Shown here: one piece after another, positions 51,943-60,739 of the stretch
Layout of the letters: every line of letters starts with the position of its first letter
Position numbering within the stretch: position 1 is the stretch's first letter
From: Firmicutes bacterium UBA5201
GTDB lineage: Bacteria > Bacillota > Clostridia > Peptostreptococcales > Acidaminobacteraceae
Assembly (NCBI GenBank): GCA_002412775.1
Contig: DHVT01000019.1
Coordinates: 35,963 to 99,962, forward strand
Reading direction: 5' to 3'
DNA length: 64,000 bases
Program-made: the position numbers and the translations under genes
The notes under the pieces: model-generated
Database searches by the model: none
Told to the model about the DNA's origin: nothing
The model's input: the letters and a program-made list of their open reading frames with translations, nothing else

Positions 51943-52893
51943 TTATGCCTCCATTTCTCCAAGTATGGTTCCAATTTCTATTTCATGACCCAGCAAAAAA
52001 GCATGTGCGGACATTCTTTTTAGGCTTCCAAGTTGAAGCTCTTCTATCAGAAGCACTCCATTTCCGGTCATGACGCTTATTCCGGTTTTGTCATTTGACA
52101 AAACCTTTCCGGCTTTATTGTTTGAATCATCAACAGGAAATTCTTCGATGGGTTTTGCACGGAATATTTTCAGTGTTTCATTTTTATATTTTGTATGCGC
52201 CACCGGCCATGGATTGAATCCCCTGATGCGGTTGGATATCATGACCGCTGACATGTTCCAGTCGATCGAAGCCATTTCCTTGTTCAGCATTGATGCATAT
52301 GAGGATTCCTCGCTATTTTGCTTAACAGGAACAAGTTCGCCTTTTTCTAATGCTTTAAGGGTATCCACCAACAAATCCGCTCCAATTGTCGCCAATTGGT
52401 CATGCAACTCCCCGGCATTCATGTCTTCTTTGATCTCAATGCAACTTTTCAGGAGCATATCTCCAGTATCTATACCAGCATCCATCTGCATGGTTGTAAT
52501 GCCCGTGATTTTTTCACCATTTGCAATCGCCCAGTTGATGGGTGCAGCACCTCTATATTTCGGAAGCAATGAGGCATGGACATTGATGCAACCATACTTT
52601 GGCACATCGAGAATCTCTTGAGTTAAAATCTGGCCAAAAGCCACGACGACTATAACATCAGGATTCAGATCTTTGATGAGTTCGACCCAATCGCTCTTTC
52701 TGATCTTATCTGGTTGAAACACATTGATGCCGTGTTCCTCCGCAGTGATCTTAACTGGAGTCGGTGATACTTTTTTACCCCTACCCTTTGGTTTGTCGGG
52801 TTGTGTGAACACACCTACAACCTCATGATGCTCAATGCATTTCTCAAGTGTTTGAACTGCAAAGTCAGGTGTTCCCATGAACACTATTTTCAT
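51943..52893 (-). CDS. fmt: Methionyl-tRNA formyltransferase
   Basis: Formylates initiator Met-tRNA. 316 aa from the ATG at 52893 (AAGGTG upstream): KIVFMGTPDFAVQTLEK at the start, the loop QPDKPKGRGKK near residue 33, the folate/catalytic region NVHASLLPKYRGAAPINWAI near 108 and DTGDML near 143. Starts 5 bp after def, the normal def-fmt pairing. Confidence 0.97.
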   Translation of the reverse strand: MKIVFMGTPDFAVQTLEKCIEHHEVVGVFTQPDKPKGRGKKVSPTPVKITAEEHGINVFQPDKIRKSDWVELIKDLNPDVIVVVAFGQILTQEILDVPKYGCINVHASLLPKYRGAAPINWAIANGEKITGITTMQMDAGIDTGDMLLKSCIEIKEDMNAGELHDQLATIGADLLVDTLKALEKGELVPVKQNSEESSYASMLNKEMASIDWNMSAVMISNRIRGFNPWPVAHTKYKNETLKIFRAKPIEEFPVDDSNNKAGKVLSNDKTGISVMTGNGVLLIEELQLGSLKRMSAHAFLLGHEIEIGTILGEMEA

Positions 52894-52897
52894 ATCA

Positions 52898-53371
52898 TCA
52901 CACCTTTTCCGCGATTTTTTCAGTATCTTCCAGTTGCTTGTCAATATATAAGATGCCATTCAGATGGTCGATTTCATGACATAAAACTCTTGAAAGCAGC
53001 TCTTCTCCGGTGAGCTCATACGATTCCCCCGAAACATCCTCATACTGTACAGTGACTTCATAGGGTCTCTCCACGAGTCCGTGACGTCCAGGGAGACTCA
53101 GGCAGCCTTCTTCCTCTATTTGTTTGCCCTTTTTATCGACAATTCTAGGATTGATCAGTGCCATTGGTCCTTCGTCATCATAAAGGTCAAATACAATGAC
53201 TTGCTTCAATATGCCTATTTGAGGCGCAGCGAGTCCGACTCCGTCGGCATGGTGCATGGTTTCGACCATATCATCGACCAATACCTTCAATCTTTCGTCG
53301 AATACCGTGACCGGCTTGCTCATTTTTCTTAATATAGGATCCTCATCTACTCTTATTATTCTGATTGCCAT
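52898..53371 (-). CDS. def: Peptide deformylase
   Basis: Removes the N-formyl group from new proteins. 157 aa with all three metal-site motifs: GVGLAAPQIG near residue 44, EEGCLSLPG near 91 (metal Cys) and CHEIDHLNG near 131. Starts 29 bp after priA and is coupled to fmt. Confidence 0.97.
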   Translation of the reverse strand: MAIRIIRVDEDPILRKMSKPVTVFDERLKVLVDDMVETMHHADGVGLAAPQIGILKQVIVFDLYDDEGPMALINPRIVDKKGKQIEEEGCLSLPGRHGLVERPYEVTVQYEDVSGESYELTGEELLSRVLCHEIDHLNGILYIDKQLEDTEKIAEKV

Positions 53372-53400
53372 TCTATCCCTCCCATTTTATTTCAATATCA

Positions 53401-55842
53401 TTATAGTATATTTGTGGCGTTTAAATCTATAGCCAATTTGCAATTGTCCACTGAAGTGAATCTGGTATCCAGATTTTTCACATATTGCTTGATCAACTCA
53501 TGATGTTCAGGTTTGCATTTGAGTAAGATCTGCCACCTGTATTGCCCGTCTATCTTCTTTAATAATGCGGGATTTGCATCATATAAATCAACTTCATTTT
53601 GTAAACCGTTCTTTAATAATCTATTTCGCAAATAAGAATGTGATTTTTCAGCATAGGATTTACAGACATCTTCATCCTTACTTGAAAAAAGCAAATTGAT
53701 GATTTGGGTGAACGGCGGGTAATTCAAGGCATTTCTGAATTGTATTTCCGCATCATAAAATGCCTCATAGCTTGTATGGTTGATGGCATAATGATCCGGA
53801 ACGTATGTCTGTAGAATCACTTCGCCTGAAATATCCCCTCTTCCCGCTCTTCCGGCCACTTGATTGAACAATTGATAGGCCCTTTCTGACGACTGATAGC
53901 TTGGAAAATTCAGGATCAGATCGGCAGAAAGAATTCCAATCAAGGTCACCCGTTTGAAATCAAAACCTTTTGCGACCATTTGGGTTCCAATTAAAATATC
54001 CGTGTTTGAATTTTCAACATTTTTGACAATCCGCTCCACACTACCTTTACGCGTAGTTGTCGTTTTATCCATTCGGTCTACGGTAGCTTCAGGAAAAAGC
54101 GATCTGATTTGCTCTTCAACTTTTTCAGTACCGACACCAAAATATTTGAAATAAGAACTTTGACATTTCGGGCAAAGTTTCGGAATGAAACTCTCGTAAC
54201 CGCAGTAATTGCATCTTACCGATTTCTCACCTTTGAAATAGGTCAAAGTGACATCACAGTTGGGGCAAGATAATGTAAAACCACAACTTCTACAGGATAC
54301 AAAGGTGGAATGTCCTTTACGGTTCAGAAAAATGATGACTTGCTCTTTTTTCTTCAGTCGTTCTTCAATGGCTTGATGAAGTCTCTCACTCAAGATCGAC
54401 CGATTGCCATTCAGAAGTTCATCTCGCATGTCCACAATTTCGAAGGTGGGAACCTCTTTTTCATTGAAACGTGCGACAAGTTTAACAAGTTTTCGGTTGC
54501 CATTCAGCGCGTCATAATACTCATTGATGGAAGGGGTCGCCGACCCCGAGACGATAATGGCACCAGTTTGGGCGGTTCTGAATTTAGCGACTTCATAAGT
54601 GGAATATTTCGGTCTTTTTTCAGAACGATACGTGTTTTCATGGCTTTCGTCGATGATGACCACACCCAGATTTTCCACAGGTGTGAAAATAGCCGACCTT
54701 GCTCCGATAATCAGATCATAGTCACCTTTTCTGATTTTCTTCCATTGATCATGTTTTTCTCCTTGAGAAATTTTGGAATGAATCAACGCAATTCTGTCTT
54801 TACCGAAACGGCTGACAAAACGAGCCACAATCTGAGGTGTCAGCGCAATTTCAGGCACCATCAATATCGCTTTCTTACCCTTGCTTATAAAATGTTCAAT
54901 CAGTTCGGCATAAACTTCAGTTTTTCCACTGCCAGTGACACCATGAAGCAGGAAGTCATCTGAGATCCCATTCTCATAGTCTTCCAAAATCAGATTATAA
55001 GCCTCCATTTGATCACCGGAGAGCGATATTTGTGATTTGTCCTCATGACTTTCCATAAAAACAGGAATTCTAAGGTCTTCCTCAAGTTCAACTTTGAGAA
55101 CGCCTGCTTTGACGAAACCATCAATGACACTTTTGGAAACTTTGAGCTTTTCTTGAACATCCAGCCGTTTGACCTTTGAAGTTGCTCGCATATGTTCAGC
55201 CAGTTTGATTTTGGCAATGTGATGCTTTGGTATTTTTTCCATATAGGACTCAAGTTTTTCCGTCGCAACCAACCACTCAATATATCTGTCTTTGACAACG
55301 ACTTCGTACCCTACCTCAAACTCGATCATACCAAGTGCGATCAACTTTTTAATCGCATTTTTTTGCGTGGATGACGCATATCCTGATAAGATGAAATCTT
55401 CTTTGATCGGTCCGTTTTGAATACAACCCAGGACGGCAAGTTCAGAGTTTGAAAGTGAAACCGTCTTGGTCTCATCAAGATCAACAGTCCTATAAGTCTT
55501 GAACTGATTGGTCATCGTACCCGAAGGCAACAACAGACTTACAGCTTCGGCATAACTGCATAGATATTCGGTTCTTATGAATTCCATCCATTTCAAGTCA
55601 TCGGACGTCAAAAAAATGCCATCGTCAAAGACATATTGAACGGGTTTGAGTTTGTATTTTGAAGGTTGACTCATTTCATTCATCACTTTATAGACAATGC
55701 CCTCGATATATGTGGTCGGACCAAAAGGTACTATGACTCTTGCACCGACAGTAATACTTGCTCTGAATTCATCTGGAACAGTATAAGTGAATAAATTGTC
55801 TATATTGGCTGCATTTCTAAGAATGATGATTTCTGCATACAT
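53401..55842 (-). CDS. priA: Primosomal protein N' (replication restart helicase PriA)
   Basis: Reloads the replisome at collapsed forks. About 813 aa from the ATG at 55842 (GGAG upstream). Visible: N-terminal DNA-binding domain (VGARVIVPFG), Walker A HGVTGSGKTEVYAEL near residue 302, Walker B region VVIIDESHENTY near 395, SGSATPSI, a double zinc site CRSCGFTLSCPNC and CNYCGYESFIPKLCPKC near 520-560, and motif VI QVAGRAGRG near 645. The helicase box reads DESH where DEEH is usual. Confidence 0.96.
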   Translation of the reverse strand: MYAEIIILRNAANIDNLFTYTVPDEFRASITVGARVIVPFGPTTYIEGIVYKVMNEMSQPSKYKLKPVQYVFDDGIFLTSDDLKWMEFIRTEYLCSYAEAVSLLLPSGTMTNQFKTYRTVDLDETKTVSLSNSELAVLGCIQNGPIKEDFILSGYASSTQKNAIKKLIALGMIEFEVGYEVVVKDRYIEWLVATEKLESYMEKIPKHHIAKIKLAEHMRATSKVKRLDVQEKLKVSKSVIDGFVKAGVLKVELEEDLRIPVFMESHEDKSQISLSGDQMEAYNLILEDYENGISDDFLLHGVTGSGKTEVYAELIEHFISKGKKAILMVPEIALTPQIVARFVSRFGKDRIALIHSKISQGEKHDQWKKIRKGDYDLIIGARSAIFTPVENLGVVIIDESHENTYRSEKRPKYSTYEVAKFRTAQTGAIIVSGSATPSINEYYDALNGNRKLVKLVARFNEKEVPTFEIVDMRDELLNGNRSILSERLHQAIEERLKKKEQVIIFLNRKGHSTFVSCRSCGFTLSCPNCDVTLTYFKGEKSVRCNYCGYESFIPKLCPKCQSSYFKYFGVGTEKVEEQIRSLFPEATVDRMDKTTTTRKGSVERIVKNVENSNTDILIGTQMVAKGFDFKRVTLIGILSADLILNFPSYQSSERAYQLFNQVAGRAGRGDISGEVILQTYVPDHYAINHTSYEAFYDAEIQFRNALNYPPFTQIINLLFSSKDEDVCKSYAEKSHSYLRNRLLKNGLQNEVDLYDANPALLKKIDGQYRWQILLKCKPEHHELIKQYVKNLDTRFTSVDNCKLAIDLNATNIL

Positions 55843-55864
55843 ACTCGAACTCCTCAATTTAAAA

Positions 55865-55886
55865 AAGAGCAGGCCTCCCCACTCTT
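55865..55886 (-). terminator. Terminator or attenuator after coaBC
   Basis: 9-bp stem with two G-T pairs (AAGAGTGGG/CCTGCTCTT) and a GAGG loop, then a run of T on the minus strand. It overlaps the coaBC stop and ends only about 18 bp before the priA start. Confidence 0.65.
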
Positions 55887-57078
55887 ATATTTGATGGTAT
55901 TCTATGACCTTGTCGATTATGATTTTGGCCACTTCACTTTTATTCATGCAATCATAAGATGTGCTGCGGCCATTTTTCTCAAAAATTGTGACGATATTGG
56001 TGTCCACATCAAATCCTGCACCTTCTGTTTTCACATTGTTGGCCACGATCATATCCAGATTCTTCTCGTCAAGTTTTTTAAGAGCATAAGCCTCCAGGTT
56101 CTGGGTCTCTGCCGCAAATCCGACTAAAAACTGTTTATGTTTTTGATCTCCCAGAGTTCTTAATATATCTGGATTTTTTACCATTTTTAGAACTACGGGA
56201 TCATCATTTTTTTTGATTTTCTCGATTTCGGCATGCTCTGGTCGATAATCCGATGGAGCAGCTGCTTTGATGATCACATCCGCATCCGACTGAGCCATGA
56301 CTGCATCAAACATTTCCTTAGTTGTGGTCACGCCGATGTAAACGACACCTGCTGGAGGGGTCAAATTGGTCGGACCACTGATAAGGACAACCTCCGCACC
56401 TTCCTTTAGTGCTTCAGTTGCAATCGCATAACCCATTTTACCACTGCTGCGATTTGAAATGTACCTGACTGGATCGATAGGTTCCTGTGTCGGTCCAGCG
56501 GTAACGAGTATTTTTTTTCCTTTAAGCTTTTGAGATCTGGTGAAATACCTGATCACTTCGGACACTATGGATTCAGGGTCTTCAAGTTTGCCCGCACCCA
56601 CATCCCCGCAGGCCAATCGGCCCGATCCCGGTTCTATGATGTGATAGCCATAATGGACAAGCTTGTTGACATTGTCTTTGAAAATTGGATTTTCATACAT
56701 TTTGGTGTTCATGGCCAAAGCCAGAAAAACTGGTGCTTCAGTGGCCATAACGGTGGTGGTGAGCATATCGTCAGCAATACCTCCGGCGATTTTACCGACA
56801 ATATTCGCAGTCGCAGGGACAATCAAAAACAAGTCTGCCCGCTTTGCGAGTGCAATATGTTCAACGTCCCAGGTCTTGGGATCCTCAAACATCTCCGTGA
56901 CGACATAATTTTGGGAAATGGATTGGAAAGTCAATGGACCTACAAACTCAACCGCATGTTTTGTCATGATCACGTAGACATTCGCACCTAACTTTTTGAG
57001 TCTGCTCACGACGTCTGCCGCTTTGTAGGCGGCAATACCTCCTGTGACACCAATGACTATGTTCTTATCCTTCAACAT
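55885..57078 (-). CDS. coaBC: Bifunctional phosphopantothenoylcysteine decarboxylase/synthetase CoaBC
   Basis: Two successive steps of coenzyme A synthesis. 397 aa. CoaC half (1-190): VTGGIAAYKAADVVSRL, PATANIVGKIAGGIADDML near residue 84, AMNTKMYENP near 120 and the catalytic Cys in GRLACGDVGAGKL near 154. CoaB half: VTAGPTQEPIDPVRYISNRS near 192 and KNPDIL near 295 (CTP site). Follows rpoZ by 23 bp. Confidence 0.97.
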   Translation of the reverse strand: MLKDKNIVIGVTGGIAAYKAADVVSRLKKLGANVYVIMTKHAVEFVGPLTFQSISQNYVVTEMFEDPKTWDVEHIALAKRADLFLIVPATANIVGKIAGGIADDMLTTTVMATEAPVFLALAMNTKMYENPIFKDNVNKLVHYGYHIIEPGSGRLACGDVGAGKLEDPESIVSEVIRYFTRSQKLKGKKILVTAGPTQEPIDPVRYISNRSSGKMGYAIATEALKEGAEVVLISGPTNLTPPAGVVYIGVTTTKEMFDAVMAQSDADVIIKAAAPSDYRPEHAEIEKIKKNDDPVVLKMVKNPDILRTLGDQKHKQFLVGFAAETQNLEAYALKKLDEKNLDMIVANNVKTEGAGFDVDTNIVTIFEKNGRSTSYDCMNKSEVAKIIIDKVIEYHQI

Positions 57079-57101
57079 GAAATCACTTCCTTAATGATTG
57101 A

Positions 57102-57314
57102 CTAGATTCTATCCTTTGGTGGTTCTGGAATATGCGCTTCAATATCATCGTTCATAATTTCCTTGATTGCAAGCGACAACGGTTTTTCAATTTCCATATC
57201 GATGGCATCGTCCTCACCATCTGTCAGATAACGTGCACGTTTTGCGGCCAATATACATAATGCGTAACGGTTTCCTGTTTTTTCAATTAATTCATCAATT
57301 GATGGCTTAAGCAT
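57102..57314 (-). CDS. rpoZ: RNA polymerase omega subunit
   Basis: 70 aa from the ATG at 57314, MLKPSIDELIEKTGNRYALCI, with AAKRARYLTDG and the KPLSLAIKEI segment. GGAGG lies 9 bp upstream. A longer frame reaching into gmk is not supported. It overlaps the gmk stop by 8 bp, the standard gmk-rpoZ coupling. Confidence 0.95.
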   Translation of the reverse strand: MLKPSIDELIEKTGNRYALCILAAKRARYLTDGEDDAIDMEIEKPLSLAIKEIMNDDIEAHIPEPPKDRI

Positions 57315-57930
57315 TTTCCTTTTCCTCCTTGAATTTGACAACAATATCCTTGATGTCTGCATTCACACGGCATTTTTCAGCAGTTATGATAGCTTGTAAG
57401 ACATCAGTTGATTGTTCAACTGTGTCATTGACAATGAAATAGTCGTAATTTTTGATCTGTTCGATTTCCTGATAGGCGCTGGACATTCTTTTTTCAAGTG
57501 ACTCAGGAGTTTCCGAGCCTCTTCCGACTATTCGATTTTTTAAAGTTTCCATCGAAGGTGGTAAAACAAAAACAAAAATACCTTCAGGATATTTTTGTTT
57601 GACTTGAAGTGCGCCTTGAATATCGATTTCAAGCAAAACATTTTCTCCATTTGTAATTTTTTCAATCACAAAATCCTTTGGAGTTCCGTAATAATTGTCA
57701 TACACTTCCGCATATTCCAGAAAACCTCCGTTTTCAATCATGGATTCAAACATTTGCTTGGTGATGAAATGATAACTCTTGCCATCCACTTCTGCATTTC
57801 TTGGTGCGCGCGTTGTTGCAGAAACGGATACGACTATGCTTTCATCCCTTTGAATCAGTTCTTTACAAATAGTACCTTTTCCAGCACCTGAGGGTCCTGA
57901 GACAATAATAAGCAATCCTTTGTGATTCAT
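57307..57930 (-). CDS. gmk: Guanylate kinase
   Basis: Phosphorylates GMP to GDP. 207 aa from the ATG at 57930 (GGGAG upstream): VSGPSGAGKGTICKEL near residue 10, the GMP site SVSATTRAPRNAEVDGKSYH near 36, VLLEIDIQGALQVKQKYP near 95. A frame reaching further into yicC is rejected. remA, which precedes gmk in B. subtilis, is absent. Confidence 0.97.
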   Translation of the reverse strand: MNHKGLLIIVSGPSGAGKGTICKELIQRDESIVVSVSATTRAPRNAEVDGKSYHFITKQMFESMIENGGFLEYAEVYDNYYGTPKDFVIEKITNGENVLLEIDIQGALQVKQKYPEGIFVFVLPPSMETLKNRIVGRGSETPESLEKRMSSAYQEIEQIKNYDYFIVNDTVEQSTDVLQAIITAEKCRVNADIKDIVVKFKEEKENA

Positions 57931-57940
57931 CACGACTCCC

Positions 57941-58825
57941 TTACTCGATGTTTTGAATTTGTTCCCTGATTTGCTCGATTTCACTCTTGAGTTCAATGAC
58001 TCTGTTTGAAATGTCAAAATCAGGCGATTTTGATCCGACAGTGTTGATTTCCCTGTTTAATTCCTGAATTAAAAAATCGAGTTTTCGACCCATTGGGTCC
58101 GCAGAGTTCAGAATATCCTCGATTTGATCCAAATGCGAGTAGATTCTGACGATTTCTTCGTTGATGTTTGTTTTGTCCGCATAAATCGCGATTTCGTTTG
58201 CAATTCTCACTTCATCGATTTCAGCGTTCATATCTTTCAAAAGATCAAGAATACGATCTTTGATCTTGTTTTTGTAATTTTCCACAATCATTGGAGTGAA
58301 TGCTTCTATTTCTTTTAAGACGGATCTGATGTTTCCGACTTTTAGGAATATGTCGTTCTTGAGTTGCAGACCTTCGACAGCTCTCATCGCTGTTATGCGT
58401 TCGAGAGCAATGTCCATCGCGGGTTCGAGCACACCCCAGAACTCATTTTCATCCCTCTCCTGATAGGAGACATCGATTCCATCTTGAAGACGTGACAACA
58501 TGCTCAAACTAATCGTTTCAGAAAGTCCATATCTGTTTTGTATGGCTTTGTATACTTCAACATATTTGTCCAAAATCTCAAAATTGGCTTTGACTTCGTA
58601 ATTGTCATATGCCTTTTCCTCCAAATTGATATAGACATCAATTCTTCCACGAGATAGTTTGCTCTTGACCTTGTTCTTGATTCGATCCTCAAACACATTG
58701 AGTTTTTTAGGCATTTTAACTGTAATATCGCAATATCTGTTGTTGACAGATTTAAGTTCAACTGTAACATCGAAAACATCCGTGCTGTGTTCTCCACGGC
58801 CAAAGCCAGTCATGCTGTATATCAT
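57941..58825 (-). CDS. yicC: YicC/YloC family endoribonuclease
   Basis: 294 aa from the ATG at 58825 (GGAGGT upstream): MIYSMTGFGRGE at the start, ELKSVNNRYCDITVKMPK near residue 24, and the C-terminal GRKLDFLIQELNREINTVGSK, the family's metal-binding end. YicC proteins cleave RNA in E. coli and B. subtilis. First gene of yicC-gmk-rpoZ-coaBC, divergent from rqcH. Confidence 0.94.
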   Translation of the reverse strand: MIYSMTGFGRGEHSTDVFDVTVELKSVNNRYCDITVKMPKKLNVFEDRIKNKVKSKLSRGRIDVYINLEEKAYDNYEVKANFEILDKYVEVYKAIQNRYGLSETISLSMLSRLQDGIDVSYQERDENEFWGVLEPAMDIALERITAMRAVEGLQLKNDIFLKVGNIRSVLKEIEAFTPMIVENYKNKIKDRILDLLKDMNAEIDEVRIANEIAIYADKTNINEEIVRIYSHLDQIEDILNSADPMGRKLDFLIQELNREINTVGSKSPDFDISNRVIELKSEIEQIREQIQNIE

Positions 58826-58854
58826 TCGTACCTCCAAGTTCATAACATCATTAA

Positions 58855-58884
58855 ATTATAACATACATTCCTCCAAATATACAA
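58855..58884 (-). promoter_or_regulatory. Promoter of yicC-gmk-rpoZ-coaBC
   Basis: TGT-extended -10 TATAAT (58860-58855) with a -35-like TTGTAT (58884-58879) at 18 bp, about 30 bp before yicC. Confidence 0.5.
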
Positions 58885-58917
58885 CCCACTTCGCTTGGTT
58901 AATCCATGTCTAAATCT

Positions 58918-58945
58918 TTAAATTCCGTCATATAAGTGGTATACT
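58918..58945 (+). promoter_or_regulatory. Promoter of rqcH
   Basis: TGG-extended -10 TATACT (58940-58945) with a weak -35 TTAAAT (58918-58923) at 16 bp. The rqcH start is 40 bp downstream, with AAGGGAGG before it. Confidence 0.5.
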
Positions 58946-58985
58946 TGTAAATTATGACCACAATACAATTTTAAGGGAGGCTTCC

Positions 58986-60734
58986 ATGTCATTCGACGGA
59001 CTACTCATGCACCAACTCATCAATGAGCTTGAAACAAAATTGGTGGGAGGGCGCATCGATAAAATACATCAGCCTGAAAAGGATGAACTTACCATACAAA
59101 TCAGAAATCAAAGCACCCATTATAATTTATTTGTTTCAGTAGACGCTTCCATCCCCTATTTCACTTTGACATCACAGAAAAAGGAGAATCCGGGTACACC
59201 ACCCATGTTTTGCATGCTCATGAGAAAACATCTCGTTGGTGGAAAAATCCTCAGTATCTCACAACATGATTTCGAACGCGTCCTGATCGTTGAAATAGAA
59301 TCCAGAAATGAACTTGGAGATTTCGAGGCCAAGAAACTTTATGTGGAAATCATGGGCAAGCACTCCAATATCATTCTCACCAAAGCCGATGATATCATTG
59401 TGGAGAGCATCAAAAGGATCACTCCTGACATGAGTCGTGTCAGAAGCGTCCTACCGGGGCTTAGATACGAACTGATTCCGACGACAAAGAAAATGCCTGA
59501 CGAAAACTGGTTGTACCTGCTCAAAGATATGAAGGAAACGACACTGCTTTATAAAGCCATATACGGATCTCTTCAGGGGTTCAGTCCTCTCATTTCCAAT
59601 TATCTACTGAGAAAAATTGGTGTTCCAAATGATCTGACACTTGAAAAAACAGATCAAGACACCTTGATCAGACTGAAAAACGCGGTTGACGCACTCAATG
59701 CACAGGTACTGGCCAGTCAATCCAAAGGCTACATTTTCAACGACAAGGATTCCCATCATCGCTACTTTTACTTTTTAGAGGAAGCCTATGACGATATGGA
59801 ACCCGTCAGCTATGAGTTTATCAGCGAGGCCATTGATGCTTTTTATGCCCAAAGCAACAAAAGCCTGAAAATCCATCAAAGAACAGTCGATTTGAAAAAG
59901 AATATTGCACAGCGCATAGAGCGTTCAAGAACAAAACTCGGAAAATTGGAACTCGAACTCTATAACGCGGAAAATTCAGATCATTATAAGATTTGCGGCG
60001 AGCTGATACTGGCCAACATCCACAATATGGTCAAGGGCACAAACAGCATCGACGCCATGAATTATTATTTGGATCCACCCGAAACCATCACTGTCGATCT
60101 GGACGTCAGACTGGATCCTTCACAAAACGCACAAAGATATTTTAAAAAGTACAACAAGGCAAAGATTGCCCTACACGAACTCAAAATTCAAATCCGTGAG
60201 ACTTTGAATGAAATAGAATACCTTGAAAATATTTTGACTCATCTGAACAATAGTGAAGACAGCAAAACGATTGACGAAATTCGGGAAGAACTTGCAGAAC
60301 AAGGCATTATAAAGAACAGAAACATTGTCAAAGGTAAAAAAAGCAATAAAAAACAGGATTTCAAACACTTTTATTCCACTGGTGGTTTTGAGATTCTCGT
60401 TGGCAAAAGCAACACACAAAACGATCAACTCACCACTAAGGTAGCTTCAAACAAGGACGTTTGGCTGCATACAAAAACCATCCCGGGTTCTCATGTCATA
60501 ATCAGAACCGAAGGCCAGGAAGTGGATGATGTCACACTTGAAGAGGCCGCATTGATCGCAGCCTATTATTCAAAAGCACGTGAGTCCAGTAATGTTCCCG
60601 TGGATTACACCTTGGTCAAGCATGTTACAAAACCCAGCGGTGCCAAGCCTGGTATGGTCATTTATGTTCAGTATAAGACTATTTTCGTCACTCCTGATTA
60701 CGAAATAGTCAAAACTTTATCCAGAAAGGAATAG
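58986..60734 (+). CDS. rqcH: Ribosome quality control protein RqcH (NFACT family, YloA)
   Basis: Binds stalled 50S-peptidyl-tRNA complexes and adds alanine tails for degradation. 582 aa: NFACT-N domain (FDGLLMHQLINELETKLVGG, GKHSNIIL), a helical middle with coiled coils (about 290-330 and 380-440), and the NFACT-R domain (DVWLHTKTIPGSHVII near residue 496, VTKPSGAKPGMVIY). Formerly annotated as a fibronectin-binding protein. Divergent from yicC, matching the B. subtilis order. Confidence 0.96.
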   Translation: MSFDGLLMHQLINELETKLVGGRIDKIHQPEKDELTIQIRNQSTHYNLFVSVDASIPYFTLTSQKKENPGTPPMFCMLMRKHLVGGKILSISQHDFERVLIVEIESRNELGDFEAKKLYVEIMGKHSNIILTKADDIIVESIKRITPDMSRVRSVLPGLRYELIPTTKKMPDENWLYLLKDMKETTLLYKAIYGSLQGFSPLISNYLLRKIGVPNDLTLEKTDQDTLIRLKNAVDALNAQVLASQSKGYIFNDKDSHHRYFYFLEEAYDDMEPVSYEFISEAIDAFYAQSNKSLKIHQRTVDLKKNIAQRIERSRTKLGKLELELYNAENSDHYKICGELILANIHNMVKGTNSIDAMNYYLDPPETITVDLDVRLDPSQNAQRYFKKYNKAKIALHELKIQIRETLNEIEYLENILTHLNNSEDSKTIDEIREELAEQGIIKNRNIVKGKKSNKKQDFKHFYSTGGFEILVGKSNTQNDQLTTKVASNKDVWLHTKTIPGSHVIIRTEGQEVDDVTLEEAALIAAYYSKARESSNVPVDYTLVKHVTKPSGAKPGMVIYVQYKTIFVTPDYEIVKTLSRKE

Positions 60735-60739
60735 CTTTC

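Noticed and set aside
54310..54963. Plus-strand open frame (217 codons) opposite priA
   Set aside because: Antisense to the helicase core of priA; no ribosome site or family motif.
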